Shown piece by piece: positions 18,297-28,235 of a stretch of DNA of 64,000 nucleotides. The notes beneath the pieces are model-generated. The model worked only from the letters and a program-made list of their open reading frames with translations. It was not told the origin of the DNA and searched no databases. Position 1 is the stretch's first letter, and each line of letters starts with the position of its first letter. The translations under genes were made by a program, and so were the position numbers. Source of the DNA: Hallella colorans (GTDB taxonomy: Bacteria > Bacteroidota > Bacteroidia > Bacteroidales > Bacteroidaceae); assembly GCF_003096815.1 (NCBI RefSeq), contig NZ_QENY01000001.1, positions 62,001 through 126,000 of the forward strand, read 5' to 3'.

Positions 18297-20618
18297 TTAG
18301 AACGGATATCCTACTGCCAAATGAACACTCTGACTGTCTTTAAATGCTCCTACGTTGTAGAAACCAGGCTTATAAGGCACGTGCAACCCCAAGCCCCAAT
18401 CCAAGCGAATGACCAAGAAGTCAAGGTCGTAACGCAAACCGACACCAGTGCCGAAAGCTAAATCTTTAGGAACATCCTTCAATTTAAACTTGGCTCCTTT
18501 ACGTCCGGTATCTCGCATTTCCCATACATTTCCAGCATCAAGGAATAGCGCGCCATATAGATTGCCAAATAAACGCGGACGATATTCCAAATTAGCCAAT
18601 AAGCGAATGTCGCCTGTTTGGTCCAAATAAGAAATGTTTTTGCTCTCCTCATTATGGTAGCTACCCGGTCCAACGAAACGAACTGTATATGCCCTGATAC
18701 TGTTGGCACCACCTACATAGAACTGCTCACTATAAGGTGCACCGGAAGAATTTCCGTAAGACCAAATCGCACCCGCATTTAAATGGGCTACCAAGCTGCT
18801 ATGTTCGTCTAAACGCCAAGTCTTGACAAACTCTGTTTCAAATTTGACAAACTGTGCATAAGGATTGTGAAATAGCTGTTTGTTCTTCTCGTTCCATTTA
18901 TTTCCGCCTATCATATTGGCCAAGGATAAAATATTTCCAGCCTCACTGACAGTGGCTTGAAACCATATAGGGCTGCGATACGAGGCAGGGCTGGTGTATG
19001 TGTAGATATATTGCATCTTTGGCACGAATTGATCGCGCATGGTATAGTACAAATATGGGTTGGCCTCCATGATAGAATCGAATACAGCCGTGGAACTTCG
19101 CATAAATTCGTATGAAAAGATAAATGGGCTGATTTGATGACGGCTTGTGGCAGACTGTTGGATGTTATAGGTCCACTCTCCAGAGACAACATGTCGATTG
19201 AAATAGTTGGACCGGTTAATAGCATCTAATGATAATTTAACCATTGTGGTCGGTGACGAGACATAACGATTTCGACGAAAACGACGATAGAACCGTCGGC
19301 GGAAGATATCTACCAAGGGAATGACCAACCGAGGGAATTGAAGGGAAACGTCAAATCCATACGCATAGCTATTGAAACCAGTAGAGGAACCTCCTTGACG
19401 ATTTGTTTGCCATTCGTAATTCCCACGTAAATTTATATCGAGCAGTTCGCCGCCACGAAAAGCATTGCGCTTGGTCAGACCAACAACAACACCGGGACCA
19501 AATCGATTATTGGTCTTGCCCGTCATGTTAGCCTTGATATAAAAATCGTAAGGTTTATCCAATACGCAGTTGAGGCGTACATCAAGCGTATCATTGACGC
19601 CAGTAGTATCGCGAGGTGTGAAATTGAAATCTACCATACTAAATATACCCGTGCTATTTAATCTCATAAAGCTCTCTTCGTGGTCGATATAGTTATATAG
19701 TTGGCCTGAGCGCAATTTTAGAGCGTTGAAAATAACAGAGGTTCGAACAGGCGTACGACGTCCGTTGAAGCTAACCGTGTGACGACGGCGAGCAATGGTA
19801 TCATTGAGTTGCTCCATAAACTGTTTTCTCAACTCGATGTCGATTCTTCCAAGATGCCATTTGCGCTTGGCCAATTCTGGTATACCATTTCTTTGTTGAA
19901 ATTTGAGACGCACTTTCCCAGGTACAATCAGCGTATCTGCCAAATAAGAAGCGTAAGACGGCTGATAAAAATAAAAACCATTGGTGCGAAACAATTTTGT
20001 AATGCGCGAGCGCTCACTTTCGAGCGTAGATACATCAAAGGGGGCGCCTGGTTTGACAAGTCTATCGTCCTTAGTGCTATCCAGCAATAATTGCTCATCA
20101 TATGAAAAGTTTTCATAAGACAGCGTGTCAACAGTGAATAGGTGTCCGGTGTTGACCTTATAGCCAACTTTGGCTTTCTTTGGATTTTTTTGTGATATAA
20201 CTTCTGGCTTTACATTTCCACGAAAATACCCATGCGCACACAAAACTTCTTTGCCCACAGACGCTCGTAGCTCAGGATTGACCGAGCTTATGAGTACCGG
20301 CTTTGCCCCAAACGACTTAAGCAGCCATTTGTCCAAGGGGTTATCACTGCCCACAAACTCATTCCATATCCACAAACCAATAGGAAAAGGAGACTTAATA
20401 ATGCTACTACCAAAAAGAGAGCCGTTTGGTGCAGCAGCCAAGGCAGCATTCAATTCTTCTTGTGTAGCATAAAAATGTTTTCCTTTTTGAGGAGAAATAT
20501 ATTCTATTTTTTTCATCCCAGTGTAGAGGCGATCTCCTTCTGGAATGCTCTTTGTGGTGGAACATCCAACTATTAAGGCTGAAATAATAACGCAAAGTGA
20601 TATTCGATATATTTTCAT
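18297..20618 (-). CDS. tamL: TamA-like Omp85 outer-membrane protein with lipoprotein signal (TamL)
   Basis: The 773-residue protein starts with a lipoprotein signal peptide (LIVGC, Cys19), followed by POTRA-like segments up to about residue 380 and then a 16-strand Omp85 barrel. The barrel region includes YVGGANSIRAYTVRFVGPGS, which matches the Omp85 signature region, and the chain ends with a terminal Phe (HLAVGYPF). In Bacteroidetes, TamA is replaced by this lipid-anchored form, TamL. It is thought to work with TamB in moving lipids or proteins to the outer membrane. The ATG overlaps the end of tamB by 4 bp, so the two are co-translated and very likely form one complex. Confidence 0.88.
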   Translation of the reverse strand: MKIYRISLCVIISALIVGCSTTKSIPEGDRLYTGMKKIEYISPQKGKHFYATQEELNAALAAAPNGSLFGSSIIKSPFPIGLWIWNEFVGSDNPLDKWLLKSFGAKPVLISSVNPELRASVGKEVLCAHGYFRGNVKPEVISQKNPKKAKVGYKVNTGHLFTVDTLSYENFSYDEQLLLDSTKDDRLVKPGAPFDVSTLESERSRITKLFRTNGFYFYQPSYASYLADTLIVPGKVRLKFQQRNGIPELAKRKWHLGRIDIELRKQFMEQLNDTIARRRHTVSFNGRRTPVRTSVIFNALKLRSGQLYNYIDHEESFMRLNSTGIFSMVDFNFTPRDTTGVNDTLDVRLNCVLDKPYDFYIKANMTGKTNNRFGPGVVVGLTKRNAFRGGELLDINLRGNYEWQTNRQGGSSTGFNSYAYGFDVSLQFPRLVIPLVDIFRRRFYRRFRRNRYVSSPTTMVKLSLDAINRSNYFNRHVVSGEWTYNIQQSATSRHQISPFIFSYEFMRSSTAVFDSIMEANPYLYYTMRDQFVPKMQYIYTYTSPASYRSPIWFQATVSEAGNILSLANMIGGNKWNEKNKQLFHNPYAQFVKFETEFVKTWRLDEHSSLVAHLNAGAIWSYGNSSGAPYSEQFYVGGANSIRAYTVRFVGPGSYHNEESKNISYLDQTGDIRLLANLEYRPRLFGNLYGALFLDAGNVWEMRDTGRKGAKFKLKDVPKDLAFGTGVGLRYDLDFLVIRLDWGLGLHVPYKPGFYNVGAFKDSQSVHLAVGYPF

Positions 20619-23600
20619 TTCACTACAGTGTCTTTTGATAAGGAGTCGTTCATCTCCATTAAGAGTTTTTCTTTTTTATCAGAACTAAAGATGTCCTTGA
20701 AGTGACGCAATTTGCGTTTCCACATAAAACCTCCACCAAACTTGCTGACAACTCCATCTAACCAATCGTAATTATCACGCTCATAGAATAGGTTGAGATA
20801 CTTGTTGGACGTGGGACTTAATCTGTATTCAAGTGTTACATTGTCAAAAAAGGTTTCATTTTGCATAGCAGCATCAGTTCCGGAAGACAATTTGCCACCT
20901 ACTACCACACGCAATCGGTTATTCCAAAATCTCTTGGCAAACTTGAAAGAATAGTCCGTATGTAAGGCTCCTTTGTCATTAATGGAATTGTCAACACCAA
21001 AACTTACATCCAATGTTTGTAACGCTTTGTTAGAAATATGATTGATCTGACTATTGAGGAAAGCGCTTAGAGCGGAGTTTACAGCGAAACCAGAGGGATT
21101 GCCATCGTCAAGATACATGCCCGTGGTCAGCATGGTGATAGCAATCTTGCCTCGTTCTTCCTTAGACATGACCTGTAGCTGATTATGAATATTCATATCT
21201 TCAGGCGCATCAATAATAAACTCCAACCCCATGTCTTTTAATGTTTTGGTAACAACGACGCCGCTTACAAACTTTACAATACGGCCATCGCCAGATGCCT
21301 CACCCACAGTCGCAACAGTTTCCTCGGTGGCCGTTAGGTTGAGTTTGGGGTTCATAGCATCGCCACGAAACTCTATGTAGCTGCCATCTTGAATACTAAA
21401 AGTTTTCAACGGGATAACTGGCAACGAATATTTCATCTCGCCGTTTCCGATGGTATAACGTCCTGTAAGCCTCACGTCATCCACCATATTATATCGAAAT
21501 CTCATCTCGCCGCCACCAACTATATCAATATAATTAGATTTGTCAGCATTGAGATAACAATTGACATGTGCCCCTTCGTCTATATTAATTGACATGTCTA
21601 CATCAATCCCTGTGATTGGTGGGCGAGAAACCACCTGCTTTGTGGTGTCTCTAAAATCTACAAAATCTACCAAACCTTCCAACTGATTGTCTGTGGAGAG
21701 TGGAGAATCTTTGAGTATATATTTCAAATCGGATGTTCCAAGGACTTGTAATCGTCCACGTAGTTTCATATTATCCACTACTCCACGCATGTCGCCAGCA
21801 AAATTGACATACACCTGACCGTAAGCATCAGAGCGCTCTTTTTCCTTGGAATCGACAAGCAAATAGTTTTCCGCACGCATGCGAATATTCGTATACATGC
21901 GATCCAAATCAGAAAAATCAAAAAATCCTCGGATTGTCAATGGGCTTTCATTATGGGCGAACATTTCAAAATTCTCAAAAAGCAAGCGACTATTTTTGAT
22001 AGTGACAGGATCATTGGCACACTTCATTTCTACTCCGTAGGGATCACTATAAATATACGTAGAGTCAAGGTACAGTTCGCCATTAACATCTGGGGTAGAT
22101 AACGTACCCTTTATATCCAAGGTTCCATCAACATCACCTCTTAGTCCTACGATTTTGTTTGGTATAAAGCCATTTACCAAATCTAAAGGCATGTTCTCCA
22201 ATGCGAGCGTGGCATCCAATGCACCTTTGCCAGCGGAATGATAGGTACCATTAAGCACTGCTATCTCGTCACCATTGTAAGTGAGTATGCCATCGACATA
22301 ATGACCACCATCAGCGCGTGGCATGTAGGTAAATTCAGAACCGATATTGCCCATTTTATTACCCTCGTAAACCATGTCTGCCACATTGACAGACGACGAG
22401 ACAGAAATCTCGTTAGGTGTCTGTATAATATGGAAATCGCCGTTCATAACTCCAGATACATTTGGCATGTAGGGTATCATAGATAATACTTCGCCCAAAT
22501 TAAAATGATGGGTATTTATCGTTACATCCTGCAATACACCTTCATGATCGTCATTGCTATATATCTGAACGCCCATGCCATCCTTGGCTTGTAAAACCAA
22601 ATCAGCGCTAACACGCTTGTCGTCTCCAAGGTATACATAGTTACTGTCGTTCACAGAAAACTCTTTGTAACCAATGATGGGATTTTCTCCGAATAGATGA
22701 AAGCTGACGCCATGAGGCTCCATCACACCTTGAAGGCCCAGACGAACTCCAAGTGAGTCATTGGCGTCATACACTCGAGCTTTGGCATAAGTGCCTTTCT
22801 CGTTGATAGCACCGTCAAGAAACGCATTGAACACATAGTGAGGGTTATCCTTGCCATTATGTAATTGCGCAAAATAAGTTATATTGGAACGATCAGAATC
22901 TATACGAAAGCGTACTGTGTCTATCTGGAAACTGTCAACAACAAGTGAATCGACATATAAATTTCCATTTAAACCATATACCGACGAGGTGGAAAAATCC
23001 ATAAACACATTATTCGTCGTAAATCCATAATGTTTTAAAATACGACTAATCAAATTGTCTGGCCCAGATACAACAGATATCCGGGAATTAGGAATACAAG
23101 CGTATAACCGTTTCTGGTCAATGTATTTATTTTTGATTTGACGTTGCAGTTCTGATGCAAATTTACCTGTATTTTTGAGCAGTTTCTCATATCCGCCAGA
23201 TGCAGACAATCTCATACTTAAGTCACCGCTATCAATATTGGCTTGTGTGGTGTCTCTACGAGTAAGCACATCAAGTGTAACGTCTTCTGGATGAAAGACC
23301 ACAGAATCATTGCTAAATATGATATTATACATTGACCCATTGATATGATGATTGTGTTTCAAATCAGAACTTAAATTGAGTTTAGTACTCATAGATAGCA
23401 AAAATGGCTCGTTTGTAATGTGGAGTGCATGCAGGTCGAGACGTTCAAAATCTCCATCAATAACGCCTTGTATCTGCTTGCCCTTGGTCGTGGCATCAAC
23501 TTTAAACACACCCTTCATGGCCCTATTTCGGCTGTTCACAAAGGCCGAAACGCGACCATTCCTCATATTAACTTTAGCATCAATGTGATCCAAATTATAT

Positions 23601-25237
23601 TCGCCATAACTGAATTTTTTGATTTTAGTATTTGCTACCAAATTTGTACCCGAAGACATGAAGTTAGCACCATGTCCTTTGGCTTGGATCGTTCCCGTAA
23701 ACGCACTCAAATGCATATTTGGAACAAATCGTTGGATTGGGAAGGCATTAGCATTGAGCTTGGCTGAATAATTCATTTGTGTGGCACTAAAATCCACTTG
23801 CCCATGTAGTTTACCTGTTCCATGCGTCGCAATAAAATTACTTGAATATTTATCACCATTAACACGAATTTTTCCTTTAACCCCAATATCGTTAGGAATG
23901 CGCACGTTTTTTCTTGTCTCTTTATCGAGCAAATGTGTTATGAAACTTACATCATGTGTTTTAACATTCAGATCTATATTAGCTTTGAGATGCCTTGTAT
24001 CTGTCATATTCTCTACCCTGCCATCTGCTTTTAACTTGAATGCTCCTGGCATACTCACGTTTAGACCCTTTATTAATGTTTTTTGGAGGTTCCCTCTAAT
24101 CTCTCCAATGGCCACAAGAGGTTTATTGGGCCATTTTCGTGCCATACCGTTGGGAAGTTTTTTTTCAAGGATGGTCATCAAATCTGGTTTGGAGATTTGC
24201 CCTTTTATGTTTACGTTAAAAGTTCCAGGATTGGCATCGTCAAATGCATTCATCGCCATGTTATAATCTAATGCTATCGCGGTTCCATCTGCAGTTTTTA
24301 GATTTAGGTTAGGCAACGACAACTTGGTACTATCCATCGCAAAGGAGCCCTTTAATAAGTCTACCCGTAAACCACTTTTTTCTCGAAAGGCTCCTTCATG
24401 TATTTGCACTTTGATTTTAGAGTCAACATAACTAAAATCGTTAGCTCTTAACTTCAAGTTATCCAACTCGATATGATTATAATCAAGACCATTGATTTTA
24501 GGCTCATAATTCTTGCTATATCTTATTCTGCTATTGTCACACTTGAATTGGCTCACTGCATAAAGGCCTTTGTTAAAATCAAAATGAGTATTTTTTGCTG
24601 TCGCATGCTTAAAATAAGTATTAGCAGATAACGAATCACGATGCAGATGCAACGTGAAATCTGTATTTTCTACTTTTAAATCGGCCAAATTAACCTTCCA
24701 AACATTATTGGATTTCGTGGTGTCAGAAGTAACCGTGTCTTTGAGTTGGACATCTAATATAGCATCCTTTAATACGACATGGTTGATGTTAACAGCCGAA
24801 TTTCTAAGATCTATGCCATGAGCTTTTAAATCAAGGTGCCCTATACTGCCAACAAATTGAGCAGTTGGAATGAAGTGTGAAGTATTTACTTTCATATTAT
24901 TGACACTCAACTCATCAACCATTATCATTTTATCAAATAATGGCCTGAATTGTATGTCTACAACGACTTTCCTAATATCAGCAACTGTATCCATGACATT
25001 ACTCAACGAGTCGTTAGATTCCAATACTTGTACGTTCTCTAATGACAAATCAAGCGGAAATGCCAACTTCACCTGACCGACATTGATTTTTAGCCCCATC
25101 TCTTCTGAAGCGTAAGCCGTTACTTGCTTTACTGCCCATTTTTGAAATGGTGGAAAGTAAAACAATGAACACAAAGTTGCAAAGAGAAGGATAACAATAA
25201 GAACGACTATACCGCTCCATTTGAAAATCTTATTCAT
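20615..25237 (-). CDS. tamB: Translocation and assembly module protein TamB (AsmA-like/DUF490)
   Basis: A very large protein (1540 residues) with one N-terminal membrane helix (about residues 8-28) and a long periplasmic region rich in beta strands. The C-terminal part (about 1100-1540) matches the TamB/DUF490 domain, for example SGDGRIVKFVSGVVVT and the conserved run leading to KYLNLFYERDNYDWLDG. TamB forms a hydrophobic groove spanning the periplasm, probably carrying phospholipid to the outer membrane with TamA/TamL. The next gene, tamL, overlaps its stop by 4 bp. It lies 88 bp downstream of the rluA-like gene on the same strand. Confidence 0.9.
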   Translation of the reverse strand: MNKIFKWSGIVVLIVILLFATLCSLFYFPPFQKWAVKQVTAYASEEMGLKINVGQVKLAFPLDLSLENVQVLESNDSLSNVMDTVADIRKVVVDIQFRPLFDKMIMVDELSVNNMKVNTSHFIPTAQFVGSIGHLDLKAHGIDLRNSAVNINHVVLKDAILDVQLKDTVTSDTTKSNNVWKVNLADLKVENTDFTLHLHRDSLSANTYFKHATAKNTHFDFNKGLYAVSQFKCDNSRIRYSKNYEPKINGLDYNHIELDNLKLRANDFSYVDSKIKVQIHEGAFREKSGLRVDLLKGSFAMDSTKLSLPNLNLKTADGTAIALDYNMAMNAFDDANPGTFNVNIKGQISKPDLMTILEKKLPNGMARKWPNKPLVAIGEIRGNLQKTLIKGLNVSMPGAFKLKADGRVENMTDTRHLKANIDLNVKTHDVSFITHLLDKETRKNVRIPNDIGVKGKIRVNGDKYSSNFIATHGTGKLHGQVDFSATQMNYSAKLNANAFPIQRFVPNMHLSAFTGTIQAKGHGANFMSSGTNLVANTKIKKFSYGEYNLDHIDAKVNMRNGRVSAFVNSRNRAMKGVFKVDATTKGKQIQGVIDGDFERLDLHALHITNEPFLLSMSTKLNLSSDLKHNHHINGSMYNIIFSNDSVVFHPEDVTLDVLTRRDTTQANIDSGDLSMRLSASGGYEKLLKNTGKFASELQRQIKNKYIDQKRLYACIPNSRISVVSGPDNLISRILKHYGFTTNNVFMDFSTSSVYGLNGNLYVDSLVVDSFQIDTVRFRIDSDRSNITYFAQLHNGKDNPHYVFNAFLDGAINEKGTYAKARVYDANDSLGVRLGLQGVMEPHGVSFHLFGENPIIGYKEFSVNDSNYVYLGDDKRVSADLVLQAKDGMGVQIYSNDDHEGVLQDVTINTHHFNLGEVLSMIPYMPNVSGVMNGDFHIIQTPNEISVSSSVNVADMVYEGNKMGNIGSEFTYMPRADGGHYVDGILTYNGDEIAVLNGTYHSAGKGALDATLALENMPLDLVNGFIPNKIVGLRGDVDGTLDIKGTLSTPDVNGELYLDSTYIYSDPYGVEMKCANDPVTIKNSRLLFENFEMFAHNESPLTIRGFFDFSDLDRMYTNIRMRAENYLLVDSKEKERSDAYGQVYVNFAGDMRGVVDNMKLRGRLQVLGTSDLKYILKDSPLSTDNQLEGLVDFVDFRDTTKQVVSRPPITGIDVDMSINIDEGAHVNCYLNADKSNYIDIVGGGEMRFRYNMVDDVRLTGRYTIGNGEMKYSLPVIPLKTFSIQDGSYIEFRGDAMNPKLNLTATEETVATVGEASGDGRIVKFVSGVVVTKTLKDMGLEFIIDAPEDMNIHNQLQVMSKEERGKIAITMLTTGMYLDDGNPSGFAVNSALSAFLNSQINHISNKALQTLDVSFGVDNSINDKGALHTDYSFKFAKRFWNNRLRVVVGGKLSSGTDAAMQNETFFDNVTLEYRLSPTSNKYLNLFYERDNYDWLDGVVSKFGGGFMWKRKLRHFKDIFSSDKKEKLLMEMNDSLSKDTVVK

Positions 25238-25325
25238 ACATACAGGTTGATACTTGTGCTTGCAAAATAAACAAAAAAAAAGGAATAAATGTTTTTTTTA
25301 GGAAGAAAACTGACAAAAATGTTGT

Positions 25326-26000
25326 TTATACATCTTTTGTCAGCTCTCTCCATAGTTTGTCATCAGGTATTGGCGAGTTTAAAATAATATTTTTTTTTGA
25401 TACTGGATGAACAAACTCCACTTTGCAAGACAATAAAGAGATACTACCATCAGGATTACTACGTTTGGCACCGTATTTCAAGTCGCCTTTGATGGGACAA
25501 CCTATATGTGACAATTGAGCCCTAATTTGATGATGGCGACCTGTTAATAGCTCTACCTCTATTAGGCAATATCTGTCTGAACGACTTCTTAATTGATAAT
25601 TGAGGACTGCTTTTTTTGAATTGGGAACCTCCTTGTCATACACATAACTTTTGTTTTGTCGTTCATTGCGCTGTAGCCAACTTGTTAAGGTATCTTGCTC
25701 TACAGGAGGTGCATTTTGGGTAATAGCCCAATATGTCTTATGTATATCACCTCGTCGAAACATATCATTAAGACGAGCTAAAGCCTTGCTCGTTCGAGCA
25801 AAGATTACTAATCCTGATACAGGACGATCAAGACGATGAACCACTCCAAGGAACACAGCCCCTGGCTTGTGGTACTTATCTTTGATGTACGCCTTAACCG
25901 TTTCAGAGAGAGGGGTGTCACCAGTCTTGTCGCCTTGAACGATTTCACCACTCTCTTTGTAAACAATTATTAGATGATTGTCCTCATAGACAACTTTCAT
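25326..26000 (-). CDS. RluA family pseudouridine synthase
   Basis: The 224-residue protein contains the RluA signature HRLDRPVSG at residues 55-63, with Asp58 as the catalytic nucleophile. GRHHQIRAQLSHIGCPIKGD further on is also typical. It converts uridine to pseudouridine in rRNA or tRNA. It is short and lacks an N-terminal S4 domain, so it resembles the RluA/RluF-like single-domain members; the target position cannot be told. It lies 36 bp downstream of fabG and upstream of tamB on the same strand, probably in one transcript. Confidence 0.88.
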   Translation of the reverse strand: MKVVYEDNHLIIVYKESGEIVQGDKTGDTPLSETVKAYIKDKYHKPGAVFLGVVHRLDRPVSGLVIFARTSKALARLNDMFRRGDIHKTYWAITQNAPPVEQDTLTSWLQRNERQNKSYVYDKEVPNSKKAVLNYQLRSRSDRYCLIEVELLTGRHHQIRAQLSHIGCPIKGDLKYGAKRSNPDGSISLLSCKVEFVHPVSKKNIILNSPIPDDKLWRELTKDV

Positions 26001-26036
26001 CTCTATCCTTAAGTTTATTTTATTTCTTTTCTTTTC

Positions 26037-26798
26037 TTACATGTTCATGCCACCGTCTACTTGTATCACTTGGCCAGAAACATAATTAGAGAGGTCTGAT
26101 GCCAAATAAATAGCTGTATTGGCAATATCCTCTACCGTTCCACCGCGGCGCAAAGGTATTCTCGCAATCCATTCCTTACGTATGTCTTCGGGCAGCGCTT
26201 CTGTCATTGCGGTGTCAATAAATCCCGGGGCAATGGCATTAGCACGAATACCCTTAGAGCCCATCTCCTGAGCAACACTCTTGGCAAGCGCTATCAGTCC
26301 AGCTTTTGAAGCAGCGTAATTAGCTTGCCCTGCATTACCATGCACACCCACCACACTGGCCATATTAATAATACTTCCGCCACGTTGACGCATCATAATA
26401 GGTACGCACGCATGTATAAAGTTGAATGCACTCTTAAGGTTTACAGCAATAACCGAATCCCACTGTTGCTCTGTCATACGCAGCATAAGACCGTCTTTCG
26501 TAATCCCAGCATTGTTCACCAATATATCAATTGTGCCAAAATCTTCTTTAATTTTATTCACAACTTCGGCCGTCTCTTCAAAATTTGCCGCATTTCCAGC
26601 ATAACCTTTTGCCTTAACGCCGATGGCTGCTATTTCTCTTTCGGTGCACATGCCGCCATGCTCTTCGTCAATAAGAAGATCAGTAAAAGCAATATTTGCC
26701 CCTTCTTGTGCAAATTTTAAAGCAATAGCTTTACCTATACCACGCGCAGCACCAGTTATAAGCGCTGTTTTCCCATTTAAAAGTCCCATATTAAACAT
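26037..26798 (-). CDS. fabG: 3-oxoacyl-[acyl-carrier-protein] reductase
   Basis: The 253-residue short-chain dehydrogenase carries the NADP-binding GAARGIGKAIAL motif (residues 16-27), NNAGI, the catalytic Ser in NMASVVGVHG and the Tyr-x3-Lys pair in YAASKAGLIA. It reduces 3-ketoacyl-ACP in fatty acid elongation. The C-terminus YVSGQVIQVDGGMNM is typical of FabG rather than of a general dehydrogenase. Translation may begin at the first ATG or three codons later (MGLLNGK). It follows the tetR gene by 46 bp on the same strand; the regulator could control it. Confidence 0.92.
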   Translation of the reverse strand: MFNMGLLNGKTALITGAARGIGKAIALKFAQEGANIAFTDLLIDEEHGGMCTEREIAAIGVKAKGYAGNAANFEETAEVVNKIKEDFGTIDILVNNAGITKDGLMLRMTEQQWDSVIAVNLKSAFNFIHACVPIMMRQRGGSIINMASVVGVHGNAGQANYAASKAGLIALAKSVAQEMGSKGIRANAIAPGFIDTAMTEALPEDIRKEWIARIPLRRGGTVEDIANTAIYLASDLSNYVSGQVIQVDGGMNM

Positions 26799-26844
26799 TA
26801 TGTTTTAAGTATTATACAATTATTTCTTTTTATATTCTGTCTTT

Positions 26845-27453
26845 TTATTTAGTGTCACTCTTTGATGATATACGTTTTCCCAACGCACCATACACCACTT
26901 TTGCCACGAGTGGCTTACTCGATTCATCTGTCAAGCCACGACCCAAACGACCATAGATATAGGGTACCTCCAAGCCTTTTATACAATAGTGAGTAATGTC
27001 CGCGACAAGTTCCACATCATCTATATCAAACTCACCTTGAGCTTTGCCTTCTGTGTATACTTTTCGAAAAAGTCCTATTTCGTCCTCATCAAAATTTTTA
27101 CGCACTTTTTCCACCGACCAAATATTGCGAAAAAACTCAGCACGCAGATTTCCATTCCTGACCACTGTTTCACGTATAGAACTCAAATGCGTATAGATCA
27201 GCTCTATTACTTTATCTTGAGGATGTATGTTTTTTGCCGCTACCTCTTCCATTTTGTCACTTAGACGCTCTAACTCTGACTCTATAACAGCATAGTAGAT
27301 ATCTTCTTTTCTACTAAAATAAGTATATAGAGTACGGCGTCCTTTCCCCGATGCCAAGGCTATATCATTCATCGTAGTAGAAGCCACACCATTCTTGGCA
27401 AACAACTGTCGCGCAACATCCACCAGCTTCTGTCTCGTTTTTTTTATTGACAT
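26845..27453 (-). CDS. TetR family transcriptional regulator
   Basis: The 202-residue protein has the TetR DNA-binding domain at about residues 8-55 (LVDVARQLFAKNGVASTTMN and GRRTLYTYFSRKEDIYYAV). The C-terminal half is the family's helical ligand-binding domain and is not specific enough to name a ligand. It is the first gene of the row tetR-fabG-rluA-tamB-tamL, so control of membrane lipid synthesis, as with FabR-like regulators, is a reasonable guess. Its own promoter box is at 27513-27521. Confidence 0.9.
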   Translation of the reverse strand: MSIKKTRQKLVDVARQLFAKNGVASTTMNDIALASGKGRRTLYTYFSRKEDIYYAVIESELERLSDKMEEVAAKNIHPQDKVIELIYTHLSSIRETVVRNGNLRAEFFRNIWSVEKVRKNFDEDEIGLFRKVYTEGKAQGEFDIDDVELVADITHYCIKGLEVPYIYGRLGRGLTDESSKPLVAKVVYGALGKRISSKSDTK

Positions 27454-27512
27454 ATCAATACCTCCATATGATTTTCGTTTGCGTAATAGCCTTTGTACAC
27501 ACTACGTTCTGT

Positions 27513-27521
27513 GCAAAAATA
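27513..27521 (-). promoter_or_regulatory. -7 promoter box of tetR-fabG operon
   Basis: The minus strand reads TATTTTTGC, a match to TAnnTTTG, 60 bp upstream of the tetR ATG. Confidence 0.55.
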
Positions 27522-28053
27522 GGGTTTTTCTATGAAATAAACAAAAAACACTATAAAAAATGACTTAATTTCAACCAATACTCTGTTAATTCTAATGTAA
27601 TCGTTTAAAAATGAGAGAAATAATTAACTATATGATTTGTATTTTTAATTGGCTGATTATAAGCAACTTCATATTTCTAATAATTTTAATTCGCACAGAT
27701 GGAGCGTTACGGCACCCATTGTGAGCAGTCCCTACAAACCGAATTACGACCACAACAGATCTTAGTATATCTTCTCCTACAACGCCATCACTCGCGTCAC
27801 AGAATCTCGCGAAGATGATGAATAAGGAAAATGGGGCTTACGTATTTCATGGCTTCTTTCAAGTAGCTCGTAGCGAGCACATACATCGCAAAATTAATTT
27901 TCGCCAAGTGTCGAAATGTTTCGAATTGAAAGTTAATTAGTTCTACTATCCAAGAATTTCCTTGGATGGTAGCGGAAAGTAACTTTGACCTCATCTCAAA
28001 ATTTTAACAAACTGTTGAATTAAACTTACAAGCAAAAACTTTAAAGTCTATAT

Positions 28054-28085
28054 TTTGGGATGTTCATTGTTTTTTCATAACTTTG
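28054..28085 (+). promoter_or_regulatory. Promoter of the urea transporter gene (TTTG-N20-TAACTTTG)
   Basis: TTTG at 28054-28057 and TAACTTTG at 28078-28085 have the ideal 20-bp spacing. The transcript start would be near 28090, leaving a leader of about 145 nt before the ATG, long enough for regulation. I see no known riboswitch in it. Confidence 0.65.
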
Positions 28086-28235
28086 ACGCATGGATTAATT
28101 GTGTCGTCAAGAAGCAAAAATGCTCAAACACTATTATAATGTTGACTGATGACTTAAAAATCAAAATCATACGATACGAAGACTATTTTCGGAGTATGGA
28201 TTAAAGGGCGGTTTTCAATTATTAAGGCAATACTA

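Larger units (their letters stand above)
27454..28235. other. Divergent intergenic region of about 780 bp
   Basis: The left end holds the tetR promoter and the right end the promoter and long leader of the urea transporter gene. The middle (27600-28030) is AT-rich. A 65-codon frame on the minus strand (27797-27994) has no recognisable family and is not accepted as a gene. No repeat of known type was seen. Confidence 0.55.

Noticed and set aside
27797..27994. 65-codon minus-strand frame
   Set aside because: No promoter, no known relative; likely chance.
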